NCBI RefSeq assembly: GCF_004209775.1
Contig: NZ_CP035914.1
Span: 2,170,001-2,234,000, forward strand
DNA from: Synechococcus sp. WH 8101
GTDB taxonomy: Bacteria > Cyanobacteriota > Cyanobacteriia > PCC-6307 > Cyanobiaceae
Reading direction: 5' to 3'
Length of the DNA stretch: 64,000 bases
Shown here in pieces: positions 1 to 18,410 of this stretch; the first letter of the stretch is position 1, and each line of letters opens with the position of its first letter. Under the pieces are notes generated by a model. It saw nothing but the letters and a program-made list of their open reading frames with translations. It was not told the DNA's origin and did not search any database. A program made the position numbers and the translations under genes.

Positions 1-42
1 GCGTCTGCAGTGCGTCGCTCAGCCATGGCGCTGATCGTAATC

Positions 43-189
43 TCAGCCGATCGGGGCCGGAGCCAGCATGTCGCCGGGGAGCCAGATGCGAGCGCTCACG
101 GCGAAAAGGGCCACAGCAAACAGGGCCACGATCAGCACGGGCAACAGGGTGGTGCGAAAAAAGGACACGGCGGCAATGTTTTCGACCAT
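43..189 (-). CDS. small single-pass membrane protein, unknown function
   Basis: This 48-residue frame begins MVENIAAVSFFRTTLLP and ends with LAPAPIG. One hydrophobic stretch (about residues 14-31) is flanked by charged residues, which fits a single membrane anchor. The frame stays open much further upstream, but there it only runs antisense to the transporter gene, so I take the ATG at 187-189 as the start. It would be transcribed divergently from the AmpG-like gene, with about 24 bp between the two starts. I do not recognise a named family. The amino-acid make-up looks like a genuine small membrane protein, but no strong Shine-Dalgarno sequence is visible. Confidence 0.45.
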   Translation of the reverse strand: MVENIAAVSFFRTTLLPVLIVALFAVALFAVSARIWLPGDMLAPAPIG

Positions 190-213
190 TCTGCGCGGAC
201 AGCGAGCAGCAGC

Positions 214-1515
214 ATGAGCGTCAGCACTGGCGAACGGCCCCCTTCCGAGGCACTTCAGGCGGGTGCCTGGCGTCGCATCCTGGCCGTCGGGGTGGAAGGC
301 TTCGCCAGTGGGCTGCCCCTGATGTCGATCAGCACCCTGTTGCAGGGGTGGCTGACTGCCAGCGGTGTCCCCGTCGCCATGGTGGGCCTGCTGGGGCTGA
401 CGGAGCTGCCCTACACCCTGAAGCTGTTCTGGGCCCCGTTGATGGATCGCTGGGCGATTCCCTGGCCCGACCGGCGGCGGGGCTGGATGGCCCTGCTTCA
501 GGTGCTCCTGGGGATCGGTCTCCTCAGTTTCACCCGTCTGCAGCCAAGCGCCTCGCAGGCGGTCGTGCTGACGATCGGACTCACGGCCCTGGGGGTCGCC
601 ATCCTCAGCGCCTCCCAGGATGTGGTGCTGGATGCCTATCGAACCGATCTGTTGCCTCAGGCGGAACGGGGAGGAGGAGCGGCGGCGGCGACGCTTGGAT
701 ATCGCGGTGCGATGTTGTTTATCGGCGCCGGTGGGTTCCTGATCGCCGGCCGTTTCGGCTGGCAGGCCGCCTTCGCCACCGCCGGCCTTCTGATGCTGGT
801 GATCGCACCGATCACCGTGCTGGCGCCTCGGTTGCAAGCGATTCACCATCCCGTGCCCAACCTGCGCGAAGCCGTGCTCGGGCCAGCCCGTGAATTTCTC
901 GGCCGCACCGGACCACGACGGGCCCTCCAGATCCTGGTGCTGGTGATGCTCTATCGCTGGCCCGATGGACTGCTGGGGCTGATGGCGGTGCCTTTTCTGA
1001 TCCAGAGCGGCTTCGCTCCCGAAACCATCGGGGCCGTTCAGGGGGGCTGGGGGATCGGTGCCGCCATGGCCGGCACGGCGGTGGGCGGTGCCTGGTTCTC
1101 CCGGCTTGGCCTCAACCGGGCACTCTGGGTGTATGGCGTGATCGGTGCCTTCAGCAATCTGGCCTACTGGGCTCTGGCCCGTTTCGGAGGAGGCTTCAAG
1201 GGTCTGTTGGTCACCGTGAGTGTGGAGAACTTCTGCAGCGGCATGGTGGTGAGCGCCTTCCTGGCTCTGCTGATGAGTCTGTGCAACCCGCGCTTTTCAG
1301 CAGCCCAGTACGCCCTGCTCTCAGGGATCTATGCCCTCAGTCGCTCCGTTCTCTCCACTCCGGGAGGTCTGATCGCCTCTCAGGTGGGCTGGAGCAGCTT
1401 TTTCGGCCTCACGGTCGCAGCCGCGGTGCCCTCGCTGCTACTGCTCACGGTCGTGGCGCCCTGGCGAGAGCAGCTGCCGCGGGGAGCCTTCGATCCCAAT
1501 CGGGATGACACCTGA
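214..1515 (+). CDS. AmpG-like MFS transporter
   Basis: This 433-residue polytopic membrane protein has about 12 hydrophobic segments. It carries the signature SQDVVLDAYRTDLL near residue 140, typical of the AmpG/PAT branch of the major facilitator superfamily. AmpG imports muropeptides during peptidoglycan recycling in enterobacteria; whether the cyanobacterial relative does the same is inference. The frame is open back to position 10, but that extension (His/Gly/Lys-rich) is antisense to the small membrane gene and unlike a transporter N-terminus. I therefore choose the ATG at 214, just before the first membrane segments. It converges with rlmN across 7 bp. Confidence 0.8.
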   Translation: MSVSTGERPPSEALQAGAWRRILAVGVEGFASGLPLMSISTLLQGWLTASGVPVAMVGLLGLTELPYTLKLFWAPLMDRWAIPWPDRRRGWMALLQVLLGIGLLSFTRLQPSASQAVVLTIGLTALGVAILSASQDVVLDAYRTDLLPQAERGGGAAAATLGYRGAMLFIGAGGFLIAGRFGWQAAFATAGLLMLVIAPITVLAPRLQAIHHPVPNLREAVLGPAREFLGRTGPRRALQILVLVMLYRWPDGLLGLMAVPFLIQSGFAPETIGAVQGGWGIGAAMAGTAVGGAWFSRLGLNRALWVYGVIGAFSNLAYWALARFGGGFKGLLVTVSVENFCSGMVVSAFLALLMSLCNPRFSAAQYALLSGIYALSRSVLSTPGGLIASQVGWSSFFGLTVAAAVPSLLLLTVVAPWREQLPRGAFDPNRDDT

Positions 1516-1522
1516 ACCTCGC

Positions 1523-2730
<1,208 letters not shown>

Positions 2731-2795
2731 TCAGCGACGCAACCACCAGTCTGGACGGGGCAAGAGCTCGGTTGTGAGCTCCGCAGGAGAGCGGC

Positions 2796-8844
<6,049 letters not shown>

Positions 8845-8893
8845 GGGCGGTTAAGGGAGAAGGAGCGGTCTGTCGGTGTGAACATCGGATCCA

Positions 8894-11800
8894 TCAGTCT
8901 TCGTCGTAATCCGCAACCCCGAGTGATTCGTAGGTGGGACGACTGGGGGTGCTGCGACGGGGATTCACGTCTTGCATCAGATCCACTTCCTTGCCTTCAT
9001 CGGTGAAGACCGCGATATCAAGACCTAGGGACTGAAGCTCTCGCATCAGCACCTTGAAGGATTCCGGAGTCCCAGGGCGAGGAATCGGCTTGCCCTTGAC
9101 GATGGCGTTGAGCGCCTCGTTGCGGCCCTGCATGTCATCGGATTTGACCGTAAGCAGTTCCTGCAGGGTGTAGGCGGCGCCGTAGGCCTCAAGCGCCCAC
9201 ACCTCCATCTCACCCAGTCGCTGACCGCCCTGTTGGGCCTTACCGCCGAGGGGCTGCTGGGTGACCAGGGAGTAGGGACCGGTCGAGCGGGCGTGGATCT
9301 TGTCATCCACAAGGTGCACCAGCTTGAGGAAGTGGGAGTAACCAACCGCAACAGGCTGGTCAAAGGGTTCACCGGTGCGGCCGTCACGGAGCAGCAGTTT
9401 GCCGGGGTCATCCGGGTTGTAGATCCAGTCTTTGCCGGGCTGGCTCGCAGCCTCCTTCAAAAAGGCCTCCACGGTCTGCTGCGACTTCTCAGCCCCATAC
9501 ATCTCATCGAAGGGCACCACCTTGACGCGGCAATCGAGGTTGGAAGCGGCCCATCCCATCAACAGCTCGAACACCTGCCCCACATTCATGCGGCTCGGCA
9601 CACCGAGGGGATTGAGAACAATGTCCACCGGGGTGCCATCGGGCAGATAGGGCATGTCTTCCCGAGGAAGGATGCGGCTGATGATGCCCTTATTGCCGTG
9701 GCGGCCAGCCATCTTGTCGCCCACCTGGATCTTGCGGCGCTGGGCCACATAGACCCGAACCACCATGTTGGCGCCGGGCGGCAGTTCATCGCCCTGCTCA
9801 CGGGTGTAGATGCGCACGTCGACGACGCGGCCCCGTTCGGTGCTGGGAACACGAAGAGAATTGTCGCGGACGTCGCGGGCTTTTTCACCGAAGATCGCGC
9901 GCAGCAACTTCTCTTCCGGAGGCTGATCCGACTCCCCTTTTGGCGTCACCTTGCCCACCAGAATGTCGCCGCTTTCAACGAAAGCGCCGATTCGGATGAT
10001 GCCCATCTCATCCAAGTTGCCGAGGCTCTCCTCGGCAACATTGGGGATCTCACGAGTGATCTCCTCAGGTCCGAGCTTGGTCTGCCGCGCCTCGATCTCA
10101 TACTTCTCGATATGCACCGAGGTGTAGAGATCCTCGTTGACCAGACGCTCACTCACCAGAATCGCGTCCTCGTAGTTGTAACCCTCCCAAGGCATGTAGG
10201 CGATCAGGACGTTTTGGCCCAGGGCGATTTCGCCACCTTCACAGGCGGAGCCATCGGCCAGCACCTGACCCACGATCACCGGGTCGCCCTGGCGCACAAT
10301 CGGGCGCTGGTTGAGGCAGGTGTCTTGGTTGGAACGCTGATACTTCTGCAGGAAATGGGTGTGATCCACACCCTCCTCGTCACGCACAACGATGGCCGTG
10401 GCATCCACAAAGGTGACGGTGCCATTGACGCGTGAGATCGGCACCATGCCGGAGTCGCGTGCCACCTGCGTTTCCAGACCGGTGCCCACCAGTGGACGCT
10501 CGGGACGCAGCAGGGGCACAGCCTGGCGCTGCATGTTGGACCCCATCAGGGCACGGTTGGCGTCGTCGTGCTCAAGGAAAGGAATCAGGGATGTCGCCAC
10601 AGAAATCACCTGCACAGGCGACAGCTGCACGTAATCCACCTGCTCCGGCGGCACTTTTTCAAAGTCCTGGCGGTAACGGACGGGAATCAGATCGGCAAGG
10701 ATCTGCCCCTCCGCGTCCGTGGCGACGTCACCGGGAGCGACCCGACACTCATCTTCCAGATCCGCAGAGAGATAAATGGGATCTCCCTGCTTGAGTACAC
10801 GACCGTTGTCGACTTTCCAGAACGGAGTTTCGATGAATCCGTACTCATTCACTCGGGCGTGGGTGGCGAGTGAATTAATCAATCCCGCATTGGGGCCTTC
10901 CGGCGTTTCAATCGGGCAGAGGCGGCCGTAGTGGGAGGGATGGATATCCCGAACCGCAAAACCGGCGCGCTCGCGGGTGAGACCGCCTGGGCCAAGAGCC
11001 GAGATCCGGCGCTTGTGGGTGAGCTCGGCCAGAGGATTGGTCTGGTCCATGAACTGGCTCAGCTGGCTGGAGCCAAAGAACTCCTTGATCGCTGCCACCA
11101 GGGGCTTGGGGTTCACGAGCTGGGCGGGAGTGAGCGAATCGGTTTCACCCACGGTCATCCGCTCCTTGATGATCCGCTCCAGGCGATTCAGGCCGACACG
11201 CACCTGGTTCTGGAGCAATTCACCCACCGATCGCACGCGGCGGTTGCCCAGGTGGTCGATGTCATCCAGGCTGGCACCGCCCACGTCCAGTTCGAGGTTG
11301 ATCAGATAATCCAGCGTGGAGAGCACATCCTCGTGGGTGAGGGTGCGCACCGTGTCTGGGATGGTGAGGCGCAGCTTTTTATTGATTTTGTAGCGACCCA
11401 CCCGACCAAGGTCGTAGCGCTTGGGGTCAAAAAAGCGGGTCTGGAGAAGCTGTTGTCCCCCACTCACCGATGGAGGCTCACCCGGACGCAATTTCTTGTA
11501 AAGCTCTAGTAGGGCCTGATCTTCCGAACTGATGCCCTCATCATTCGCCGCTTCGATCGACTTGCGGTAGTACTCGGGATGGCGCAGCTTGTCGACAACA
11601 TCATTGTCGGACAACCCCATGGCACGCATCAGCACATGGGCATTGATCTTGCGCGTTTTATCGACGCGCACATGCAGCAAATCGTTTTTATCGGTCTCGA
11701 ATTTGAGCCAAGCACCCCGGTTGGGGATCACGCTGGCGTTGTAGGTGCGACGACCATTTTTATCCTGCTCATCCTTGAAATAAACACCGGGGCTCCGCAC

Positions 11801-12187
11801 GATCTGGTTCACGATCACGCGCTCAGCACCATTGATGATGAAGGTGCCCCGCTCGGTCATCAGCGGCAGCTCGCCGATAAACACTTCCTGCTCCTTGATC
11901 TCCCCGGTCTCCTTGTTGACCAGACGGCAGGTCACATACATTTGAGACGCAAACGTTGCATCGCGTCGCTTCGCCTCCTCCACATCGTGACGGGGACGCT
12001 TGAGCCGGTACTCGCTACCGACGAAATGAAGCTCGAGCTTGCCTGTGTAATCGGTGATCGGAGAAAAACTCTCCAGCTCCTCAATCAGACCTTTTTCCAG
12101 GAACCACTTAAAGCTGGCCCGCTGCACCTCCACCAGATCGGGCAGGTAGGTGGCGGTCTTGGCGACCTGAATCGCGCTGCTGCTCAT
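8894..12187 (-). CDS. rpoB: RNA polymerase beta subunit (RpoB)
   Basis: This 1097-residue beta subunit has the rifampicin-region sequence [20 protein letters not shown] and the catalytic-region block [18 protein letters not shown]. The [14 protein letters not shown] motif is also present. Length matches cyanobacterial RpoB. It is the first gene of the leftward rpoB-rpoC1-rpoC2 group and is preceded by a 265-bp non-coding stretch that probably holds its promoter. Confidence 0.98.
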   Translation of the reverse strand: MSSSAIQVAKTATYLPDLVEVQRASFKWFLEKGLIEELESFSPITDYTGKLELHFVGSEYRLKRPRHDVEEAKRRDATFASQMYVTCRLVNKETGEIKEQEVFIGELPLMTERGTFIINGAERVIVNQIVRSPGVYFKDEQDKNGRRTYNASVIPNRGAWLKFETDKNDLLHVRVDKTRKINAHVLMRAMGLSDNDVVDKLRHPEYYRKSIEAANDEGISSEDQALLELYKKLRPGEPPSVSGGQQLLQTRFFDPKRYDLGRVGRYKINKKLRLTIPDTVRTLTHEDVLSTLDYLINLELDVGGASLDDIDHLGNRRVRSVGELLQNQVRVGLNRLERIIKERMTVGETDSLTPAQLVNPKPLVAAIKEFFGSSQLSQFMDQTNPLAELTHKRRISALGPGGLTRERAGFAVRDIHPSHYGRLCPIETPEGPNAGLINSLATHARVNEYGFIETPFWKVDNGRVLKQGDPIYLSADLEDECRVAPGDVATDAEGQILADLIPVRYRQDFEKVPPEQVDYVQLSPVQVISVATSLIPFLEHDDANRALMGSNMQRQAVPLLRPERPLVGTGLETQVARDSGMVPISRVNGTVTFVDATAIVVRDEEGVDHTHFLQKYQRSNQDTCLNQRPIVRQGDPVIVGQVLADGSACEGGEIALGQNVLIAYMPWEGYNYEDAILVSERLVNEDLYTSVHIEKYEIEARQTKLGPEEITREIPNVAEESLGNLDEMGIIRIGAFVESGDILVGKVTPKGESDQPPEEKLLRAIFGEKARDVRDNSLRVPSTERGRVVDVRIYTREQGDELPPGANMVVRVYVAQRRKIQVGDKMAGRHGNKGIISRILPREDMPYLPDGTPVDIVLNPLGVPSRMNVGQVFELLMGWAASNLDCRVKVVPFDEMYGAEKSQQTVEAFLKEAASQPGKDWIYNPDDPGKLLLRDGRTGEPFDQPVAVGYSHFLKLVHLVDDKIHARSTGPYSLVTQQPLGGKAQQGGQRLGEMEVWALEAYGAAYTLQELLTVKSDDMQGRNEALNAIVKGKPIPRPGTPESFKVLMRELQSLGLDIAVFTDEGKEVDLMQDVNPRRSTPSRPTYESLGVADYDED

Positions 12188-12452
12188 GCGGAGACCTGCA
12201 GTGAGTGAAGGGGAACAGAAGGCCTGAACGGGCAGCCGGACGATCCAGGACTCGCCGAGACATCAAAGCGGCGGCAGGCTTCCTGGTGGGGAAGACACTG
12301 CCGCGCGCAGGGGTCTCAGAGATCTCGGGGGCGAACGGCTGACGTCGTCAATGCACCGGAAGGGAATAAACGCCTCGGGAGCCTCAGCACAGAAAACGCG
12401 CTTTGGCCAGGCCAATAAATCATCCTACACTTCGGCAGCCCCGCCATCCAGG
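12188..12452. other. intergenic region upstream of rpoB, with 13-nt palindrome
   Basis: This 265-bp stretch between tatD and rpoB holds no convincing coding frame. It contains a perfect palindrome, TTGGCC-A-GGCCAA, at 12403-12415, close to the tatD end. On the minus strand this is followed by the long leader leading to rpoB. It could be part of an rpoB promoter or operator, but I cannot assign -35/-10 elements with confidence. Confidence 0.35.
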
Positions 12453-13238
12453 TCAGGGAAGACCGAACAGACGGCGGGCATTGGCGGTGCTGATCCTGGC
12501 CACCTCCTCGAGAGACTGACCGCGGAGTTCGGCCACCCGCGCCGCCACTGACGCAACGAAGGCCGGCTCGTTGCGTTTGCCGCGCCGAGGCACGGGCGCC
12601 AGGAAGGGGCAATCGGTCTCCACCAGAAACCGATCGTCCGGCACCTGACGTGCACAGGCATGGGTGGCCTCTGCCTTGGGGAAGGTGACCGTGCCACTGA
12701 AGCTGATGTCGAAACCGAGTTCGAGAAAGGCCTCCATCTCTTTGGGAGTTCCGCCCCAGCAATGCATCACCCCCCGGGGACAAGCGGCACGATCGCGGCG
12801 TTCCCGCAGTTCGCGCAGCATCGGCTCGGCGGCATCGCGGCAGTGGATGATGACCGGCCGATCCAGCTCCACCGCTAGATCGAGCTGGGGCCTGAGAACA
12901 GCGAGCTGTTGCTCGAGGTTTGTCTCCCGATACAGGTCAAGCCCGAGCTCACCGATGGCCACCACCCGAGCATCCTCCAGAGCAGCACGGCGAAGCAGGG
13001 CTGCGGTGCCATCGGTCCAATGTTCCGTGTCAAGCGGGTGGACACCAACCGAATAGCGGAGCTCGGGAAACCGATCCGCAAGAGCGCGAATCGCAGGGAT
13101 CTCACCGGGTTCGACACAGGCGTGCAACAGCGACACCACGCCCGCGTCCCGCCAACGCTGAGCAACCTCTTCGAGGTCCTGATCAAAATTCCGAAAAACG
13201 ATGTGACAGTGACTGTCAATCAGGGTGGGAGTCGTCAC
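12453..13238 (-). CDS. tatD: TatD family metal-dependent hydrolase / DNase
   Basis: This 261-residue TIM-barrel amidohydrolase-fold protein has the TatD metal-binding pattern. DSHCHI is near the N-terminus, GELGLD is near residue 97, HCRDA is mid-protein and ETDCPFL is near residue 205. Family members act as 3'-5' exonucleases or D-aminoacyl-tRNA deacylases; which applies here is not visible. It sits between rpsT and rpoB on the same strand, 73 bp after rpsT. Confidence 0.92.
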   Translation of the reverse strand: MTTPTLIDSHCHIVFRNFDQDLEEVAQRWRDAGVVSLLHACVEPGEIPAIRALADRFPELRYSVGVHPLDTEHWTDGTAALLRRAALEDARVVAIGELGLDLYRETNLEQQLAVLRPQLDLAVELDRPVIIHCRDAAEPMLRELRERRDRAACPRGVMHCWGGTPKEMEAFLELGFDISFSGTVTFPKAEATHACARQVPDDRFLVETDCPFLAPVPRRGKRNEPAFVASVAARVAELRGQSLEEVARISTANARRLFGLP

Positions 13239-13311
13239 AAGGACCGGAAACGCGCCTTCCGACCCATTGTGACGACAACGATGCGGCGTTGAGGGAACAG
13301 GCTGGTCCCGG

Positions 13312-13668
<357 letters not shown>

Positions 13669-13743
13669 TCATGGGCGACACCACCGGGCAAGACGAGGCA
13701 GGTTCTAGCTTGAAATGATTGCGTTCCCCTGCGTCCAGCGCCG

Positions 13744-15066
13744 ATGACTCCAACGAGCAGCCAGGCTCCCTCCATGGTCACCCTGCGCTGCCTCAGCGAG
13801 GCTGGCGCAGCCGCCACGGAGCTGGACCGCCTGGCGGCGCGCACGGGAGGAGAGGCCCAACAGGCCGCACAGTCCACCGTGGACTCCATCCTTGAGCGGG
13901 TGCGTCGTGATGGTGACCGCGCCCTCGTAGAACTCACTCAGCAACTGGATGGCTTCAAGCCGGAACCGTTGCGGCTGGACGCGGCCGAACTCGCGCAGGC
14001 CTGGGAGGCCACGCCCGCCAACCTGCGCGACGCCCTCGAACTGGCCCATCGCCGCATCCAGGACTTTCACGCCCGACAGAAACCCCAGGACCTCGCCTTT
14101 GAGGGGGTGCACGGTGAGCGGCTGGGACGACGCTGGCGACCGGTGCAACGGGCCGGACTGTATGTGCCCGGTGGGCGAGCCGCGTACCCCAGCACGGTGT
14201 TGATGAATGCCGTTCCCGCGCGCACGGCCGGCGTGGAGCGGCTGGTGATGGCGACACCGGCGAACCGAAACGGCGTGGTCAATCCGGTGGTGCTTGCTGC
14301 GGCTCACCTCGCCGGCGTGCATGAGGTTGTGCGGGTGGGAGGCGCCCAGGCCATCGCCGCCCTGGCCTTCGGCACCGAAACCCTGCCCCGGGTGGATGTG
14401 ATCACGGGGCCGGGCAACCTCTACGTGACCCTCGCCAAGAAAGCCGTGGTGGGCCAAGTGGGAATCGATTCCCTCGCAGGCCCCAGCGAAGTGCTGATCA
14501 TTGCCGATCACACCGCCAGGCTCGACCATGTGGCCGCAGACCTCCTGGCGCAGGCGGAACATGACCCCCTCGCCGCCGCCATCCTGCTCACCACAGAAGC
14601 CGACCTGGTGGCGGCCCTGCCGGCGGAACTCGAGCGGCAACTCACTGACCACCCCCGGGCGGCGATCTGTCGCCAGTCGCTCGCAGACTGGGGTCTGGCC
14701 GTGGTCTGCGACACCCTCGAGACCTGCGCAAGCCTCAGCGATCGGTTCGCACCGGAGCACCTGGAACTGCTGGTGGAGCGCCCGGAAGCACTAGCTGATC
14801 GCATCCAGACAGCCGGGGCGATCTTCATCGGCCCCTGGTCACCAGAAGCTGTGGGGGATTACCTGGCCGGGCCCAACCACACCCTGCCGACCTGCGGGAC
14901 CGCCCGGTTCAGTGGTGCCTTGAGCGTGGAGACCTTCATGCGGCACACCTCGATCATTGCGTTCAACCAGGCTGCCCTGGAGGCGACCGGCGGTGCCGTG
15001 ATCGAACTCGCCCGCAGTGAAGGCCTCCACAGCCATGGCGATTCCGTCCAGCGGCGCCTGGGCTGA
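13744..15066 (+). CDS. hisD: histidinol dehydrogenase
   Basis: The product (440 residues from 13744, or 430 from the ATG at 13774) catalyses the last two steps of histidine synthesis, histidinol to histidine with NAD+. Family motifs seen include VPGGRAAYPST, ITGPGNLYVTLAKK, GPSEVLIIAD and the C-terminal GLHSHGDSV carrying a zinc/catalytic histidine. It is divergent from rpsT and converges on rpiA with a 9-bp gap. Both start codons lack a clear Shine-Dalgarno sequence; the downstream ATG would give a more typical N-terminus. Confidence 0.95.
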   Translation: MTPTSSQAPSMVTLRCLSEAGAAATELDRLAARTGGEAQQAAQSTVDSILERVRRDGDRALVELTQQLDGFKPEPLRLDAAELAQAWEATPANLRDALELAHRRIQDFHARQKPQDLAFEGVHGERLGRRWRPVQRAGLYVPGGRAAYPSTVLMNAVPARTAGVERLVMATPANRNGVVNPVVLAAAHLAGVHEVVRVGGAQAIAALAFGTETLPRVDVITGPGNLYVTLAKKAVVGQVGIDSLAGPSEVLIIADHTARLDHVAADLLAQAEHDPLAAAILLTTEADLVAALPAELERQLTDHPRAAICRQSLADWGLAVVCDTLETCASLSDRFAPEHLELLVERPEALADRIQTAGAIFIGPWSPEAVGDYLAGPNHTLPTCGTARFSGALSVETFMRHTSIIAFNQAALEATGGAVIELARSEGLHSHGDSVQRRLG

Positions 15067-15075
15067 AGCCGATCC

Positions 15076-15789
15076 TCAGCCTTGCCGCTCGAGCCGACGG
15101 ACGCCGGCCACCCCATCGGTGACCTCACCGACCAGCACCTCATCGGCCAGATCCACAAACAAGCCGTTTTCGAGCACGCCGGGGATGTTGTTGATCGTCT
15201 GCTCCAGAGCTCGGGGGTCAGCAATTCCTTCGCCAAAGCGCACATCCAGCACCAGATTCCCCTGATCCGTCACCACGGGGCCGGCTTTGCGGGTGGCCAT
15301 CCGCAGCTCTGCCGCCCCGCCCATGCTGGCAAGACGCGCCTGAACCTGCCTCCAGGCCCCCGGGAGCACCTCCACGGGCAGCAGAAAGCCAAGGTTGAGG
15401 CGATCCACCAGTTTGGTGGCATCCACCACAACGATGAAACGCTCGGCGCGAGCGGCAACCAGTTTCTCCTGCACGTGGCAGGCACCGCCGCCCTTGATCA
15501 GTTGAAACGACGGGTCCACTTCATCGGCTCCGTCGATGGCCAGGTCGATGCGCTCCACCGCATTGAGACTGCGCAGCGGGATGCCCAGCTCGGCAGCCAA
15601 CACCTCGCCTTGAAACGACGTTGTGACGCCGACGATGTCACGCAGCTCACCGGCGGCCAGCTTGGCGCCAAGACCCTGGATCATCAGTGCGGCCGTGGAA
15701 CCGGATCCCAGGCCGAGCACCATGCCGTCCTGGATGGCATCCACCGCGGCGGCGGCCACGGCCTGCTTCATCTGAGTCTGAAGATCCAC
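15076..15789 (-). CDS. rpiA: ribose-5-phosphate isomerase A
   Basis: This 237-residue enzyme interconverts ribulose 5-phosphate and ribose 5-phosphate in the pentose-phosphate and Calvin cycles. The motifs [16 protein letters not shown] and [15 protein letters not shown] are all present in family order. It converges on hisD and is followed upstream on the same strand by the HtrA protease gene, about 40 bp away. Confidence 0.96.
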   Translation of the reverse strand: MDLQTQMKQAVAAAAVDAIQDGMVLGLGSGSTAALMIQGLGAKLAAGELRDIVGVTTSFQGEVLAAELGIPLRSLNAVERIDLAIDGADEVDPSFQLIKGGGACHVQEKLVAARAERFIVVVDATKLVDRLNLGFLLPVEVLPGAWRQVQARLASMGGAAELRMATRKAGPVVTDQGNLVLDVRFGEGIADPRALEQTINNIPGVLENGLFVDLADEVLVGEVTDGVAGVRRLERQG

Positions 15790-15828
15790 CGGCGTCGAGC
15801 GGAAACTGGCGAGACCGTAGCAAGGGTT

Positions 15829-16959
<1,131 letters not shown>

Positions 16960-17040
16960 TCACCACGCTAAGGGCCACGTGAGCGTGGACGAAATCGCCG
17001 GAAGTGCCTATGCATTGAGGGTTGTCAGCCCACGGGCTTC

Positions 17041-17958
17041 ATGGCCTTGCTCCGCCGCCCACTCCTCACCTTGCTCGCCATGAGCAGCACCCTCCTCGTG
17101 GCCTGCCAGAAACCCAAGGCCAACGACACGACCCCAACCACTTCCACGAATCAAAACGCGGCGAACAGTGGTCAGCTCCGCGCCGTGGTGATCGGCGATG
17201 AACTGCCGATGGTCCGCAAGACCGACAAGGGCTACGACGGGCTCAGCTTCGTGGTGCTGGAGGCGATCCGCGACCAGCTGAATGCGGAACAAGGCGAAGG
17301 CCAAGCAGCGGTGACCTTGACCACCACCAACGCCGCCGATGTGGAGAGTGGTCTGGAGATGATCCGCAGCGGCAAAGCTGACATCGCCTGCGGTGTGGGC
17401 TTCTCGTGGGAACGGCAGAAACAATTCGATTACACGCTCCCCTTCGCCTCCAGCGGCATCCGTCTGCTGGCCCCAACCACGATCGATGGCACCCCGAAGA
17501 GCCTGGAAGGCCAGACCATCGGCGTGGTGGCCAACAGCGTGGCGGCTTCCGTTCTGGCCAACAACGTTGACAATGCCAGCTTCCAGAGTTTCGCCACACC
17601 GGCCGATGCCCTCAACGCCCTGAAGAAGGGCGATGTGAAACTGCTCGCCGGCGACAGCCTCTGGCTACGGGCCAACCAGAACCAGGCTGCCCCGGATGAC
17701 GTGATTGTGCCGGCCGTGCCCTACGCCAGGGCCGCGATCGGCTGCATCGTGGGTGAGTCGTCCTCGTCACTGCTCGACACCAGCAACATCGCCATTGGCC
17801 GCTTGCTGCAGGCCTACGTGGATGGCAATAAGGAAGCGCGCCAAGAGATCAACGCCTGGATCGGCCAAGACAGTGCCATCGGTCTCACCGACGAGCAGAT
17901 CAGTCACTACTACCGGATGGTGCTGTCAACGGCAGCTGAATTCCAGCCAACCCCTTGA
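17041..17958 (+). CDS. grrP: GrrP-like orphan extracellular solute-binding lipoprotein (family 3)
   Basis: This 305-residue protein has a lipoprotein signal with lipobox LVAC (Cys22). A family-3 (amino-acid type) substrate-binding fold follows: GYDGLSFVVLEAIRDQL, an IRSGKADIACGVGFSWERQ motif typical of this fold, and GQTIGVVANS. No permease or ATPase gene accompanies it. Instead a Gly-rich peptide gene follows after 73 bp and a radical SAM/SPASM gene lies further on. That is the arrangement of the cyanobacterial Grr system, whose orphan binding protein is called GrrP. The role in the system (peptide binding, transport or chaperoning) is unknown. Confidence 0.8.
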   Translation: MALLRRPLLTLLAMSSTLLVACQKPKANDTTPTTSTNQNAANSGQLRAVVIGDELPMVRKTDKGYDGLSFVVLEAIRDQLNAEQGEGQAAVTLTTTNAADVESGLEMIRSGKADIACGVGFSWERQKQFDYTLPFASSGIRLLAPTTIDGTPKSLEGQTIGVVANSVAASVLANNVDNASFQSFATPADALNALKKGDVKLLAGDSLWLRANQNQAAPDDVIVPAVPYARAAIGCIVGESSSSLLDTSNIAIGRLLQAYVDGNKEARQEINAWIGQDSAIGLTDEQISHYYRMVLSTAAEFQPTP

Positions 17959-18031
17959 GCCTCACTCCGGCCGATCGATTGTTATCCCGCGCCGCTTCGT
18001 CGTTTCCTTCCATCCACCACACGCCTCAGCC

Positions 18032-18397
18032 ATGAACAAAGTCACCCTTCTCAGCTTCTGCACGTTGATGGCAGCCAGCGCGGTTTGGCAGCAGCCGGCT
18101 TCAGGTTCTGGAGTGTTCAGCCAGCCCGACTGGAACAATCCCCTGGAGCAGCGCATCCGCCAACTGCCCATCAGCAAGCCCGGGCAAGGTGATGCCAACA
18201 CCACAACCCTTGCGCGCTACTGGGGCAACGGCGGCGGCAGGGGTTGGGGCAACGGTGGCGGCCGGCGCTGGGGGAATGGCTGGGGCAATGGTTGGCGCAA
18301 CGGCGGCTGGGGCAATGGCGGCTTCCGCAATGGCGGCTGGGGGAACGGAGGAATCGGCTGGGGCAATGGCGGCGGCGGCGTGATCCTGAACTGGTGA
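18032..18397 (+). CDS. grrA: GrrA-like Gly-rich RiPP precursor with nine aromatic-X-Asn triplets
   Basis: This 121-residue precursor has a hydrophobic N-terminus (about residues 4-19, possibly a signal peptide). A leader-like region with NPLEQRIRQL (36-45) follows, then a core from residue 62 made of Gly, Trp, Asn and Arg. The triplets are W64-G-N, W72-G-N, W80-G-N, W84-G-N, W88-R-N, W93-G-N, F98-R-N, W103-G-N and W110-G-N; the protein ends LNW. Such aromatic-X-Asn triplets are the substrates of maturases that form three-residue cyclophanes. The ATG at 18032 is preferred because it opens the leader. The pairing with the radical SAM gene at 23156 rests on family resemblance. Confidence 0.85.
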   Translation: MNKVTLLSFCTLMAASAVWQQPASGSGVFSQPDWNNPLEQRIRQLPISKPGQGDANTTTLARYWGNGGGRGWGNGGGRRWGNGWGNGWRNGGWGNGGFRNGGWGNGGIGWGNGGGGVILNW

Positions 18398-18410
18398 GCC
18401 GCCCTGGAGA

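Noticed and set aside
190..849. Long minus-strand frame continuing upstream of the small membrane protein
   Set aside because: It is antisense to the AmpG-like gene and is Gln/Arg/Gly-rich without any domain pattern; only the last 48 residues look like a protein.
17041..17958. Amino-acid ABC transporter subunit
   Set aside because: The fold fits, but no permease or ATPase gene accompanies it; the adjacent Gly-rich peptide gene favours the orphan GrrP type.
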